A stretch of 64,000 bases of DNA from Ruminiclostridium papyrosolvens DSM 2782 (GCF_029318685.1 NZ_CP119677.1:3339001-3403000); one strand, 5' to 3'; positions 51,273 to 61,135 are shown, counted from the first letter of the stretch. Notes: generated by a model not told the origin, from the letters alone. Numbers and translations: made by a program.

Positions 51273-53168
51273 GTGGAGCGAAAAAGTATTAAGTTAAAGT
51301 ATTTGTTTAAATTTGGAAAAGGATTAAGCATTACAAAAGAGAATCTGAGCGAGACGGGTATCCCATGTGTTAGCTACGGGCAAGTACATTCAAAATATGG
51401 TGTGATACTTGATATGTCAAAGCATGTACTTCCATTTGTATCTGAAAGCTATTTAGATACATCATCGCAAGCCCTTATTAAAAAGGGGGACTTTGTATTT
51501 GCAGATACATCGGAAGACAAAGGTGGTTCTGGTAACTTTACATGCCTTGTTAGCGATAGCAGTATTTTCGCAGGATATCATACGGTGATAGCACGCCCCG
51601 TTTCCAAAGATGTGTTTTATAAATATTTTGCGTATTTGTTTGATTCGCAGAATTTCAGAGCACAAATTCAGCAGGCCGTAAGTGGAATCAAAGTTTTTAC
51701 AATTTCTCAAGGAACGCTCAAAAATACTATAGCCTCATTCCCAAATATTGATGCGCAAATTGTTATTGCAAATTACCTTGACCGAAAAACCACCCAAATT
51801 GACAGCATTATTGCTGACAAAGAAAAGCTGATTGAACTGCTGAAAGAAAAGCGGCAGGCAATTATCAGTGAAGCGGTTACACGAGGACTTGATCCATCTG
51901 TACCGATGAAAGACAGTGGAGTTGATTGGATTGGACAGATTCCTGAACATTGGGAGGTAAAGCCTTTATTCACAGTAGCATTTGAAAACAAGGCCAAGAA
52001 CAGCGGAAACCAATGTGTCAACCTTTTGAGCTTAAGCTACGGAAAAATTGTTAAAAAAGATATTGATACTAACTTTGGACTGCTGCCCGAATCATTTGAA
52101 ACATATCAGATTGTTGAGGGTGGATATACGATTTTGCGGTTAACTGATTTGCAGAACGATAAGCGTAGCCTGCGCTCTGGATTTGTACGCGAAAAAGGTA
52201 TTATTACTTCTGCATATGTAGGTCTAATCCCCTCTGATGAGGTTGATGGGTTATTCCTTTCTGATTTGCTTCACGCTTACGATTTGATGAAAATCTTTTA
52301 TAGCTTAGGAAATGGCGTTCGCCAGTCCATGAATTATAAAGATTTAAAACGACTCCCTATTCTGTTGCCGCCTAAGTCTGAGCAAAAGCAGATAAGCAAT
52401 TACTTGAGAAATAAAACGGCGGAAATTGACGACTTAATATCCACCACCGAACAGCAAGTTTCTTTATTCAAAGAATACCGTCAATCCATCATTAGCGAAG
52501 CGGTAACGGGAAAAATCAAAGTTGCTGATTCCGAAATAGTAGCAACAGTAGAGCAACCAAAAGCCAAAACAAATGGTGCCAATATTCATTTCAAGCGGCG
52601 TGTGCTAGCTGCACGAATACTGGATAAGCTATGTGCTGAACCAACACTGGGACATGTTAAGTTGGAAAAATTATTGTTTCTGAGTGAATACTGCGCCCAG
52701 TTGGATCTGCACACCGAGTATGCTCGTCATGCTGCCGGGCCGTATAATCCGCAGGTGCTTCGTTCCATTGATGCCCAACTCCCAAAGGCAAAGTGGTTTG
52801 GGTACAACAAAAATAATCATGGCAGCAAATATAGTAAACTTGAAAAAAGTCTGGAATATGTGCCCTATTTCGAATCAAACTTCAGTCAGGAACAGAGCGA
52901 TTGCATCGACAGAATTCTTGGCTTGTTGCGCACTTTGGATACCGAGCATTGCGAAATTATCGCCACGCTCTATGGGGCATGGAATGACTTTTTGATTGAA
53001 GGACAGACCCCCGGCGATGATCAGATTGTCGATGAAGTGCTGACCCATTGGAGCGAAGAAAAGAAACGAATTGACAGAGCCCGCTGGTTGAAAGCGTTGG
53101 AGTGGATGAGGAAAAACCATATGATCCCATGCGGATACGGTAGTAAAACGAAGAGGAGGGATAGCTAA
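51273..53168 (+). CDS. hsdS: Type I specificity subunit fused to an extra C-terminal domain
   Basis: The 631-aa protein starts with GTG after GGGGGTG; the ATG at 51271 is out of frame. Two target-recognition domains are followed by the usual conserved helices (LDRKTTQIDSIIADKEKLIELL; LRNKTAEIDDLISTTEQQVSLF), with DWIGQIPEHWEVKPL between them. HsdS normally ends near residue 430. Here about 190 more residues follow: KLEKLLFLSEYCAQLDL, HAAGPYNPQVLRSIDAQL and a helical end. These resemble the Panacea/DUF4065 pattern, though not with certainty. Confidence 0.9.
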   Translation: MERKSIKLKYLFKFGKGLSITKENLSETGIPCVSYGQVHSKYGVILDMSKHVLPFVSESYLDTSSQALIKKGDFVFADTSEDKGGSGNFTCLVSDSSIFAGYHTVIARPVSKDVFYKYFAYLFDSQNFRAQIQQAVSGIKVFTISQGTLKNTIASFPNIDAQIVIANYLDRKTTQIDSIIADKEKLIELLKEKRQAIISEAVTRGLDPSVPMKDSGVDWIGQIPEHWEVKPLFTVAFENKAKNSGNQCVNLLSLSYGKIVKKDIDTNFGLLPESFETYQIVEGGYTILRLTDLQNDKRSLRSGFVREKGIITSAYVGLIPSDEVDGLFLSDLLHAYDLMKIFYSLGNGVRQSMNYKDLKRLPILLPPKSEQKQISNYLRNKTAEIDDLISTTEQQVSLFKEYRQSIISEAVTGKIKVADSEIVATVEQPKAKTNGANIHFKRRVLAARILDKLCAEPTLGHVKLEKLLFLSEYCAQLDLHTEYARHAAGPYNPQVLRSIDAQLPKAKWFGYNKNNHGSKYSKLEKSLEYVPYFESNFSQEQSDCIDRILGLLRTLDTEHCEIIATLYGAWNDFLIEGQTPGDDQIVDEVLTHWSEEKKRIDRARWLKALEWMRKNHMIPCGYGSKTKRRDS

Positions 53169-56100
53169 TGGCACTGGATACCAGAGAAAAAATATTTGAA
53201 ACAGAAATTGAATATAGCCTTACAACCTTTGGCGGCTATGAGAAAGGTAACCCCTCCGATTTTAGTGCATTGCTTGGTATGGACGCAAAAACAGTCTTGC
53301 GATTCATTCAAAATACGCAGCCGAAGTCTTGGGAAAGTCTTTGCAAACGGCATGGAGACTGTGTACCGCAAAACTTTATTAAGCGCCTTTCGGACGAGCT
53401 AAAAAACCGGGGCACACTTGATGTGCTACGCCATGGTGTAAAAGATTTGGGCGTAGAGGTTGCTTTGTGCTACTTTAAGCCCGCCAACCAGATGAACAAG
53501 ACTACCGTTGAGCGTTACCAAGCAAACATTCTAACGGTTATGAGACAGGTGCATCACAGCGTTTCCAAGCCTAAGGATTCTGTGGATACAGTCCTCTTGC
53601 TGAACGGCCTGCCTATCGTTACACTGGAGCTGAAAAATCCACTTACTGGTCAAAGCTATTCCAACGCCATCCAGCAGTATGAGGAAGACCGCAGCAACAA
53701 AGACACCTTGTTTGCTTTCAAGCGAGGTGCATTGGTGCATTTTGCGGTTGATACCGAAGAAGCATATATGACCACTAAACTTGCAGGAAAGGGTACTGTT
53801 TTTCTGCCGTTCAACAAGGGAAACAATGGTGGTGCAGGAAACCCGGTCAACCCTAATGGCTTCCGTACTGCTTATTTGTGGGAAGAAGTTCTTGTAAAGG
53901 ATAGCTTGTTGGACATTATCGAACGATATCTCCACCTCAAAAAAGAGGAGGACACAAAAACAGGGAAGTTGAAAGAAAGTCTGATTTTCCCTCGTTATCA
54001 TCAGCTTGAAGTCGTTCGCCTTTTAATTTCTGATGCAAAGGAAAACGGTGCTGGGCATAACTATTTGATTCAACATTCTGCCGGTTCGGGCAAATCAAAC
54101 TCAATTGCGTGGTTGGCACATCATTTATCCACGCTGCATGATAGTGAAAGTCAGGTAGTATTCAATAGCATTGTTGTCATTACTGACCGGCGAGTGTTGG
54201 ATCGGCAGTTGCAAGATACCATTTATCAATTCGAGCATGTAGACGGTGTTGTGGCACGGATTGATGAAAAAAGCAGTATATCTAAATCAAAGCAGCTTAC
54301 CGATGCCCTGAATAACAATGCTAAAATTATCATCACCACCTTGCAGACCTTTCCGTTTATTTTGGATAAAGTGGAGCACTCCTCAGAAAAGAAATTCGCC
54401 GTTATTGTAGATGAAGCTCATTCCTCACAAACAGGCAAGGCGAGTGAAAAGCTCAAGGAAGCTTTAGCGGAAATTGAAACAAAGGGAGATGATGAGATTG
54501 AAGAAAAGCTCCATCAATTTGCAGAAACAGAAGCTCGCATTGAGAGCCAGACAGATGACAGTGAAGATGAAGTAGCCAGAGAGATGGCAAGTCACGGCAT
54601 TCAACAGAATCTATCCTTCTTTGCCTTTACTGCAACGCCCAAGCAAAAAACACTGGAGATTTTTGGCACTCGCGGGACAGATGGCTTACCGCATGCTTTT
54701 CATGTGTACAGTATGAGACAGGCGATTGAGGAAAATTTTATCCTTGATATATTGGAAAACTATACGACATACCAAACATATTTCCAAGTGGGCAAAAAAA
54801 TTGCGGACGATCCTCTCTATGGTAAAAGCAAGGCAAATAAGGCTTTGGGTAAATTTTTAAGTTTGCATCCACACAATTTAGCGCAGAAAACAGAAATCAT
54901 CATTGAGCATTTTCGCAGTGTTACTCAGCATGAAATTGGTGGCAAAGCTAAGGCTATGCTGGTTACCGGTTCAAGACTTCATGCTGTTAGATACTATTTT
55001 GAGTTTCTGAAATACATAAAAAAGATGAAGTATAAAGATCTCGGTGTGTTGGTCGCCTTCTCCGGAATAGTTAAGGACGATGGTGCGGATTATACTGAGT
55101 CAGGGCTCAACAAGTTTGCAGAGAGCGAATTGCCAGAGCGTTTTGAGGGTGAAGAATATCAAATCCTATTGGTAGCAGAAAAGTACCAAACTGGGTTTGA
55201 CCAGCCGCTGCTACACACCATGTATGTGGACAAGAAACTGTCCGGTGTAAAAGCGGTGCAGACACTTTCGCGCTTAAACCGTATGTGCTATGGTAAAAGC
55301 GATACGTTTGTGCTCGATTTCGCCAACACCAAAGAGGAGATTTTCGAAGCGTTTCAGCCTTATTATGAGCGCACCGATGTGGATGACATTACCGATCCAA
55401 ACTTGGTCTATGATTTAAAAACCACTTTGGATGGCTACCGCATTTACACGGAGTCAGAAGTTAAATCCTTTGCAAGAATCTTTTTTAAAGATTCTGCAAA
55501 GCAAACCGAGCTGGACTTCGGAAAGCTCAGTCCCTATCTTGATCCCGCGATAGACAGATATTGTGCAATGGAAAGCGAACTTGAACAGAAAGAATTCAAG
55601 GTCACCTTGAGGAAGTTTATCCGTCTGTATTCTTTTATCTGTCATATCATTAAGCTTAATGATTCTGACCTACACAAGTTTAGTGCCTTTGCAAAGTGTT
55701 TGCTCCGCAAGCTTCCTGCGGATGGTAAGAGCAAAACTCCAAACTTGGATAATGACGTAGCTCTACAATACTATCGTTTGCAGAAAATCTTTGAAGGCAA
55801 AATACAACTTGAAAATCAAACTGGAGTCTTACCAGGAGGTAGACACGGTGCAGGGCTGCCGCCAGAAGAAGAAAAGGCTACCCTTAGTGAGCTCATTGCT
55901 AAACTCAATGAACGTTTAGGCACAACATTTACAGAGATGGATAAGGTTATTGAGCAGTTTGTCGAGGACATGGCTAAAAACCCAGAAATGCAGCTCCGTG
56001 CAAAGAATCCAATGGATATGTTCCAAGTAGCCTATGAAAACAATATCATGGATGTGGTCATTGCTCGACTGCAGCAAAATCAAGATTTCTGCACAAAGTA

Positions 56101-56185
56101 TATTGAGGATAACGATTTCCGTTTAGAGATAGACAAAATAGTCCTGCCTCTTGTGCATGAACGCATTGCAACACAACAACTATAA
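53168..56185 (+). CDS. hsdR: Type I restriction endonuclease subunit
   Basis: The 1005-aa motor-nuclease begins at an ATG sharing its first A with the hsdS stop. The N-terminal nuclease has LNGLPIVTLELKNPLTGQ. The helicase has Walker A QHSAGSGKSNS, DEAHSSQ, FTATP and the late QTLSRLNRM motif. A helical C-terminal part mediates assembly. It cuts unmodified DNA after translocation. The complete M-S-R operon suggests a working system. Confidence 0.96.
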   Translation: MALDTREKIFETEIEYSLTTFGGYEKGNPSDFSALLGMDAKTVLRFIQNTQPKSWESLCKRHGDCVPQNFIKRLSDELKNRGTLDVLRHGVKDLGVEVALCYFKPANQMNKTTVERYQANILTVMRQVHHSVSKPKDSVDTVLLLNGLPIVTLELKNPLTGQSYSNAIQQYEEDRSNKDTLFAFKRGALVHFAVDTEEAYMTTKLAGKGTVFLPFNKGNNGGAGNPVNPNGFRTAYLWEEVLVKDSLLDIIERYLHLKKEEDTKTGKLKESLIFPRYHQLEVVRLLISDAKENGAGHNYLIQHSAGSGKSNSIAWLAHHLSTLHDSESQVVFNSIVVITDRRVLDRQLQDTIYQFEHVDGVVARIDEKSSISKSKQLTDALNNNAKIIITTLQTFPFILDKVEHSSEKKFAVIVDEAHSSQTGKASEKLKEALAEIETKGDDEIEEKLHQFAETEARIESQTDDSEDEVAREMASHGIQQNLSFFAFTATPKQKTLEIFGTRGTDGLPHAFHVYSMRQAIEENFILDILENYTTYQTYFQVGKKIADDPLYGKSKANKALGKFLSLHPHNLAQKTEIIIEHFRSVTQHEIGGKAKAMLVTGSRLHAVRYYFEFLKYIKKMKYKDLGVLVAFSGIVKDDGADYTESGLNKFAESELPERFEGEEYQILLVAEKYQTGFDQPLLHTMYVDKKLSGVKAVQTLSRLNRMCYGKSDTFVLDFANTKEEIFEAFQPYYERTDVDDITDPNLVYDLKTTLDGYRIYTESEVKSFARIFFKDSAKQTELDFGKLSPYLDPAIDRYCAMESELEQKEFKVTLRKFIRLYSFICHIIKLNDSDLHKFSAFAKCLLRKLPADGKSKTPNLDNDVALQYYRLQKIFEGKIQLENQTGVLPGGRHGAGLPPEEEKATLSELIAKLNERLGTTFTEMDKVIEQFVEDMAKNPEMQLRAKNPMDMFQVAYENNIMDVVIARLQQNQDFCTKYIEDNDFRLEIDKIVLPLVHERIATQQL

Positions 56186-56225
56186 AAGCAACCGCACAGG
56201 ATTTTGTCCTGTGCGGTTGCTTTTT
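56185..56225 (+). terminator. Right-end terminator of element 2
   Basis: A perfect 17-bp stem (56185-56201 / 56207-56223) with a 5-nt loop and TTTTT starts at the last base of the hsdR stop codon. Confidence 0.92.
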
Positions 56226-56304
56226 CCGTATTCAGTTTACCTTGAACCTCGGTTCACAAGTTGTCTTTATGACTACTCCTCTTTGGTTGTCAGGGTACTT
56301 TTTT
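56226..56304. repeat. Conserved right-end sequence of element 2
   Basis: It begins CCGTATTCAGTTTACC and continues through GGTTCACAAGTTGTC to the T run. It aligns with 36012-36090 of element 1. Confidence 0.75.
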
Positions 56305-56307
56305 AGG
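56290..56307. other. Right attachment site of element 2 (attR-like)
   Basis: Arm TCAGGGTAC, six T residues, AGG; the core TTTTAGG at 56301-56307 repeats that at 41276. Confidence 0.68.
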
Positions 56308-56319
56308 AATTTACATTGG

Positions 56320-58350
56320 TTATAATTTGAACTTCGATACAATATCATAAAGCTCTTTTGCACTGTCTAAGTTTTCTACCGCTTTTTCATCAACCTCTTC
56401 TGTCTTTACAACAATGGAAGATGTCTTTATAGCGATATCCTCAATTCCTCTGGCACTTTCAACAACAGTCTGTGCAACTTCGTTTATTGCGGTTGATACA
56501 TTTGTTATTGTTGAATTAAGCTCTTCTGAAGTATGAATGAAGTCGGACATTAATCCATTAACCAAGTTTGAATCATTATTATACTGTTCACTGATGTCTG
56601 CTAATTTCTTATAATCCCGAAGAACTTCCTTGTCAACAAAAGATAGTATGGCAGTTGAACTTTCATTCATATTCTTGACCGCCTTATTCACTTCTTCAAC
56701 CATTCTCTGTATACCTCCCACAGTCTGTGAAGATTGCTCTGCCAGTTTTCGGATTTCATCAGCAACTACTGCAAAACCTTTTCCTGATTCCCCGGCTCTT
56801 GCCGCCTCTATGGCAGCATTAAGTGCCAATAGGTTTGTCTGCTCGGTAATCTGAAGAATAGTATCGGCCAAAATGTTTATTTGTTGCGTACTCTTAGATT
56901 GCTCTATTGATTCCTCTATTTTCTGCTTTACATCCTCATATATTGATTTTGCCTTTTGACCGGAAATAGTAGCGTCTTCCTTTAGTTTTAATGCTTTATC
57001 CGTTATTTGCCTGCACACATCAGCCCCTTCTTTGGTCTTTTGAGCAATTGTATTTACATTATTTTCAACCTCATTAATAGAAGCTGAAATTTCCTCGGTA
57101 GATGCGGCAGACTCTTCTGCTCCTGCCGACAGCTCTTGTGTGGTTGCTGAATTTTCCTGTGAATTCATTTTCACGTCATTTGCCAGGGTACTGACATACT
57201 GTGCATTGTCATTTATCTTTTCAGATACTTCAATCAATTTACCTGCCATGCCACGCAGAACCTGTCGCATTTCTGCTACAGCTCTGGTTATAGTACCTAT
57301 TTCGTCCTTACCCTTTAGATATATTTCAAATGCGTTATTATATGTTAAATCCAGCTTGGAAGTATTATGGATAAGATGCGTTAATCTTTCTATAGGCCTA
57401 GAAATGCGTATTGCAATGAAATATCCCACCGCAGAAGCAACTACTATCATTATCAGACTTAGTGTCAAAATAAAGACTTGCATTGCGTCCACGGGTGCAG
57501 TAACCTCATCAATTGTGCCTGTTAAAATAAGTAACCAGCCTGTTTGGTTAATAAATTTATAGGCTGCTATTTTCCCTTTTCCTTTATAATCATAATTTAT
57601 TACGTCTGATATTTTGCCTTCAGGTTTGCTTATGATATTTTTTATTTGGGGGGTCTCTATGGGTTCTCCGATTTTATTCTTTTCCGGATGATATAAAATA
57701 TTACCTGATTTATCTACTAAAAATACATAGCTTGATTTAGTACCAAGAATCCTTTTATCTTGAAGATATCCGCTAAAAGTGTCCGTATAAACTGCTGCAG
57801 CAACATACCCTATCAGTTTACCAAAATCGTCTCTTACGGGATATGTAAAGACAGAAATGTTCTTATTTGTTGCTTTTGATTTAAGAGCATCGCTTGTGAT
57901 AGGTTTTCCTTCTGATAGAGTCTGCAAGGAGTAAGCACGGTCTGATATGTCTTGGCCTAAGGTGTTTGTGTTTGAATCGGCAATTATTAAGTTATTGGTA
58001 TTAACGATAAAAACATGTTCCAAATTCCATTCTTGTTTTTCAGTATTTTTTAAAAGCTTATTGCATTCCTTTTCTATCTGTATACTTTGGTCTGTTTTGT
58101 TACCTGACTTGGACTGCTCAAGTAATTCAATAATGCTCCTCTGAGATGCAAGTGCACTTACGACTGCGTTTTCTTTTTCAATTAAACTGGAAATATTGTC
58201 TGCATATGCCGAACTTAAATCCTTTGCCATTGTATTTGTTTGAGTTATTATTATGTCTTTGGACTTTAAGTAAGATGATATTTGTGTAACTGCGATAGAA
58301 AGAATTGCTAACCCTGTTACAAAAATAGTAAGCTTTTTCCTTATATTCAT
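56320..58350 (-). CDS. Methyl-accepting chemotaxis protein
   Basis: The 676-aa receptor has a membrane helix at residues 8-28, a periplasm-side dCache-type ligand domain (about 35-285, with [17 protein letters not shown] and [16 protein letters not shown]) and a second helix near 290-312. A HAMP domain ([21 protein letters not shown]) follows. The signalling hairpin contains [35 protein letters not shown]. The ligand is unknown; amino acids are common for this fold. It now ends 13 bp from element 2. Confidence 0.95.
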   Translation of the reverse strand: MNIRKKLTIFVTGLAILSIAVTQISSYLKSKDIIITQTNTMAKDLSSAYADNISSLIEKENAVVSALASQRSIIELLEQSKSGNKTDQSIQIEKECNKLLKNTEKQEWNLEHVFIVNTNNLIIADSNTNTLGQDISDRAYSLQTLSEGKPITSDALKSKATNKNISVFTYPVRDDFGKLIGYVAAAVYTDTFSGYLQDKRILGTKSSYVFLVDKSGNILYHPEKNKIGEPIETPQIKNIISKPEGKISDVINYDYKGKGKIAAYKFINQTGWLLILTGTIDEVTAPVDAMQVFILTLSLIMIVVASAVGYFIAIRISRPIERLTHLIHNTSKLDLTYNNAFEIYLKGKDEIGTITRAVAEMRQVLRGMAGKLIEVSEKINDNAQYVSTLANDVKMNSQENSATTQELSAGAEESAASTEEISASINEVENNVNTIAQKTKEGADVCRQITDKALKLKEDATISGQKAKSIYEDVKQKIEESIEQSKSTQQINILADTILQITEQTNLLALNAAIEAARAGESGKGFAVVADEIRKLAEQSSQTVGGIQRMVEEVNKAVKNMNESSTAILSFVDKEVLRDYKKLADISEQYNNDSNLVNGLMSDFIHTSEELNSTITNVSTAINEVAQTVVESARGIEDIAIKTSSIVVKTEEVDEKAVENLDSAKELYDIVSKFKL

Positions 58351-58512
58351 ATTTTTCTCCTTTGAATCTTAGAGTATGGTTAGGTGAGTACTTTTTATGA
58401 AGGTTAACATAATTTAATTACATTTTACACTACTTTTTATAGTTATGGAATATTAAAACTAAATAAATAATAATAACTTTGAGTTAATACCCATATTGTA
58501 TACGGGAAATAT

Positions 58513-58545
58513 AAAAAGGACCACAGCCTAGCAAGCTGAAGTCCT
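58513..58545 (-). terminator. Terminator after the DUF1292 gene
   Basis: On the minus strand AGGAC-TT-CAGC pairs with GCTG-TG-GTCCT with small internal mismatches, followed by TTTTTAT. Confidence 0.65.
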
Positions 58546-58589
58546 GATTATTTAAGGGTTTATCTATTCACATTTAATCTGAGCATTGA

Positions 58590-58877
58590 TTACTCATCAA
58601 AATCGTATTCGTCTTCCATTCTGGTTTTGAATTCTTCAAATACTCTGTTAAGTTCTTCTTCGTCATCAACAGTAATAAACGAGTCATCGCCATCATCATT
58701 GTGTTCAATTTTCAAAATAACAACTTCATCTACTTCTTCGTTTTCCTGTTCTTCAAGGGGGAGCAATATTACATACTCGTTACCTTCCATTTCTATGGTA
58801 TCGAGATGTTCGAATTCAACTTCTTCTCCGTCCTCTCCTAACAGTACAACAATATCATCTCTTTCTTCATCGTTCAT
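58590..58877 (-). CDS. DUF1292 protein (YrzB-like)
   Basis: The 95-aa, strongly acidic protein has the DUF1292 core EFEHLDTIEMEGNEYVILLPLE and ends in a Glu/Asp-rich helix. GGAGGAAG precedes the ATG. Firmicutes keep it beside ruvX and ireB, as here. Its function is not known. Confidence 0.88.
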   Translation of the reverse strand: MNDEERDDIVVLLGEDGEEVEFEHLDTIEMEGNEYVILLPLEEQENEEVDEVVILKIEHNDDGDDSFITVDDEEELNRVFEEFKTRMEDEYDFDE

Positions 58878-58977
58878 ATATACTTCCTCCTAGTATAAGT
58901 CTTTGAATGCCCAAAAATGTATCAAAAATCTGAATACATTTATTTTATAATAACACACATGTAGATGTTTTCCAATA

Positions 58978-59406
58978 TCAACTTTTTTTATTACCTGCCA
59001 TTCTATCAAGATAACCTTGAAGAATTAATACCGCTGACATTGTATCCACAATGTCCTTCTTTTTTGAAGCTTTTATGCCCAATTCGTTCATAGTTCTGTG
59101 CGCTGACACGGTAGTAAGTCTCTCATCCCATTTTATTATATTAAACTCACCAAAATCAGAAATCTTTTTTATAAATTCTTCGGTTCTTTCAGTTCTTGGC
59201 CCTTTAGTACCGTTCATATTGATAGGATACCCTATAACTATGTCTGTAACACCATATTCTTTTATTATTTCTGATAAACGTAAGACAGCTTTTTTCAAAC
59301 TTTCCTTGCTCTTAATCATTTCCAAGCCCTGTGCTGTCCAGCCCATAGGGTCACTTATGGCTACACCTATTCTTGAATCTCCATAGTCAATTCCAAGTAT
59401 TCTCAT
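58978..59406 (-). CDS. ruvX: Putative pre-16S rRNA nuclease / Holliday junction resolvase-like YqgF
   Basis: The 142-aa RNase H-fold protein has ILGIDYGDSRIGVAISD at the start, IVIGYPINMNGTKGPRTE in the middle and KWDERLTTVSAHR near residue 95. The acidic residues of these motifs form the metal site. KASKKKDIVDTMSAVLILQGYL closes the fold. It belongs to the conserved ireB-ruvX-DUF1292 cluster. Confidence 0.95.
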   Translation of the reverse strand: MRILGIDYGDSRIGVAISDPMGWTAQGLEMIKSKESLKKAVLRLSEIIKEYGVTDIVIGYPINMNGTKGPRTERTEEFIKKISDFGEFNIIKWDERLTTVSAHRTMNELGIKASKKKDIVDTMSAVLILQGYLDRMAGNKKS

Positions 59407-59432
59407 TCTTGCCTCCGTTAGCAGATAAAATT

Positions 59433-59464
59433 AACAGGCACTCTCATTTGAGAGTGCCTGTTTT
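59433..59464 (-). terminator. Hairpin between ireB and ruvX
   Basis: A perfect 14-bp stem (AACAGGCACTCTCA / TGAGAGTGCCTGTT) with a 2-nt loop; the T run is better on the plus strand. It may only attenuate transcription from ireB into ruvX. Confidence 0.65.
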
Positions 59465-59470
59465 AATCAA

Positions 59471-59737
59471 TTATTCAGGTACGTCATTATGATTTTCCAG
59501 ATAAAATTTAAGGACTTCTTCCAGTAACTCATCTCTCTCAAGTCTTCGGACAATACTTCTGGCATTTTTATAGTTTGTGATGTAAGTAGGATCACCAGAC
59601 AAAATATATCCAACCATCTGGTTTATCGGATTGTAGCCTTTTTCTTTTAGTGCCTGATATACAGAAACTAAGATTTCTTTTGCTTCATTCTCTTTTTCAT
59701 TATCCACTTTAAACATCATAGTCTCGTTAATTCCCAT
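59471..59737 (-). CDS. IreB-family regulatory phosphoprotein
   Basis: The 88-aa protein matches the UPF0297/IreB family almost throughout: [54 protein letters not shown]. In enterococci IreB is a target of the Ser/Thr kinase IreK and limits cephalosporin resistance. The N-terminal Thr residue of the ETMMF segment is the likely phosphorylation site. Confidence 0.94.
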   Translation of the reverse strand: MGINETMMFKVDNEKENEAKEILVSVYQALKEKGYNPINQMVGYILSGDPTYITNYKNARSIVRRLERDELLEEVLKFYLENHNDVPE

Positions 59738-59824
59738 TTATATCACCTTCCCAGTTACCTCTAATCAATATCCAACTTTTCCTTAATTTTCATAAGGCTA
59801 TATACCATAATATTACCTCATTTA

Positions 59825-61135
59825 TCAGGCTTTTGCAACAATTTTTCCTTCAAATAACACTCCATTAACTTTTGACAATTTTGTTTCTGCCAGTTTGCCT
59901 TTAAGACTAATATCACCTTTTGCCATTACCCGAATATAATTATTTGTCAACCCTTCAATATAGCCGTCTTCACCGTGCATCTCCTGCTCGTATAAAACTT
60001 CCATATCCCTTCCCACATACTTTTCCAGATATTTTTTTTCAAGCTCATCCGAGAGAGCCAGCATTATTTCGCTTCTTCTTTCCTTTTCCTCGGGGCTTAC
60101 CTGGTTTTTCATTCCTGCCGCCGGAGTTCCCTTTCTTGGCGAATATTTGAACACGTGGATTTTGGAAAAACCGATTTCTTCCGCAAAATCACGGGACTCT
60201 GCGAAATCCTCTCCCGTTTCACCGGGGAAACCCACCATCAAGTCGGTAGTTATTGCAACATCAGGAATATTGTTTTTAAGCAGCTCTACACTTCTTCTAT
60301 ATTCATCAGTGTTATATTTTCTGTTCATTTCTACAAGGGTTTTATCACAACCGCTTTGCAATGACAAATGAAAATGCGGACAGAGCTTTGGCAGCCCCAC
60401 GGCAGCTTCAACAAATTCTTTTGTAATTGTGGTAGGCTCTATAGAGCCCAAACGTATTCTTTTAATGCCGTCAATACTGTGTATTTTACGAATAATATCC
60501 AGCAGGCTGGTATCCTCCAGTTCTCTGCCGTATGAAGCAAGATGGATACCTGTCAATACTACCTCTAAAAATCCACTGTCTGCAAGCTGTCTTACTTCTT
60601 CTATTATATCATCCGGCTTTCTGCTTCGTATAGGCCCCCTCGCATAAGGAATTATACAATAGGCGCAGAATTGGCTGCACCCTTCCTGTATTTTCAGGTA
60701 TGCCCTTGTCCTCTCTTTAAATGTACTTAATTTAAGCTCTTCAAAAGACCTTGATGCCATTATATTGTCCACAGCATTTATTCTGCATTCACCTGCTTCA
60801 ATTCTTTCTACGTACTCCAGAATTCTGCCGCGATCCTTTGTACCTATAACCATATTAACACCGGGAATCTTTAAAACTTCTTCTGAGGATGTCTGTGCAT
60901 AACAGCCCATAACAATAACTATAGAATCCGGATTTGTTTTCTTCGCCTTTCTTATAGCCTGTCTGGATTTTCTGTCACTCAGATTTGTAACAGTACATGT
61001 ATTTATTATATAAACATTTGAAACCTGTTCAAAAGAAACTATTTCATATCCGTTTTGCTCAAATATTGAAGAAACTGCTTCGGACTCGTACTGATTAACT
61101 TTACAACCCAATGTATAAAAAGCTACTTTTTTCAT
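59825..61135 (-). CDS. mtaB: tRNA t6A37 methylthiotransferase MtaB
   Basis: I use the ATG at 61135 (436 aa), preceded by GAAGG; the longer frame starts with TTG lacking a ribosome site. The UPF0004 domain (FYTLGCKVNQYESEA, CTVTNLSD, VMGCYAQ) binds the auxiliary [4Fe-4S] cluster. The radical-SAM domain has CSQFCAYCIIPYARG. A TRAM domain closes the protein (GRDMEVLYEQEMHGEDGYIEGLTNNYIRV). It converts t6A37 to ms2t6A37 in tRNA. Confidence 0.95.
   Translation of the reverse strand: MKKVAFYTLGCKVNQYESEAVSSIFEQNGYEIVSFEQVSNVYIINTCTVTNLSDRKSRQAIRKAKKTNPDSIVIVMGCYAQTSSEEVLKIPGVNMVIGTKDRGRILEYVERIEAGECRINAVDNIMASRSFEELKLSTFKERTRAYLKIQEGCSQFCAYCIIPYARGPIRSRKPDDIIEEVRQLADSGFLEVVLTGIHLASYGRELEDTSLLDIIRKIHSIDGIKRIRLGSIEPTTITKEFVEAAVGLPKLCPHFHLSLQSGCDKTLVEMNRKYNTDEYRRSVELLKNNIPDVAITTDLMVGFPGETGEDFAESRDFAEEIGFSKIHVFKYSPRKGTPAAGMKNQVSPEEKERRSEIMLALSDELEKKYLEKYVGRDMEVLYEQEMHGEDGYIEGLTNNYIRVMAKGDISLKGKLAETKLSKVNGVLFEGKIVAKA

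Larger units (their letters stand above)
41276..56307. mobile_element. Element 2: intact serine-recombinase mobilizable element with type I RM cargo
   Basis: The proposed ends are the direct repeat TTTTAGG (41276-41282 and 56301-56307). Beside it are inverted arms GTACCCTGA (41294-41302) and TCAGGGTAC (56290-56298) with A8 and T6 runs. Inside are the recombinase, relaxase, MobC, RepA-like ATPase, DUF6076 and type I restriction genes. There is no type IV secretion system, so transfer would need a helper element. Both ends are sealed by strong terminators. Base composition is visibly richer in G+C than the flanking clostridial genes. Confidence 0.78.

Noticed and set aside
36012-56304. The two 80-bp repeats as ends of a single 20-kb element including the hydrogenase operon
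   Set aside because: Both repeats are right ends in the same orientation, each with its own inverted partner on the left (27614 and 41294). Two separate elements explain all ends.
27597-56307. One composite integrative element covering everything from 27.6 to 56.3 kb
   Set aside because: The hydrogenase operon between the blocks has the base composition and promoter style of the chromosome, and att-like sites occur at all four junctions.
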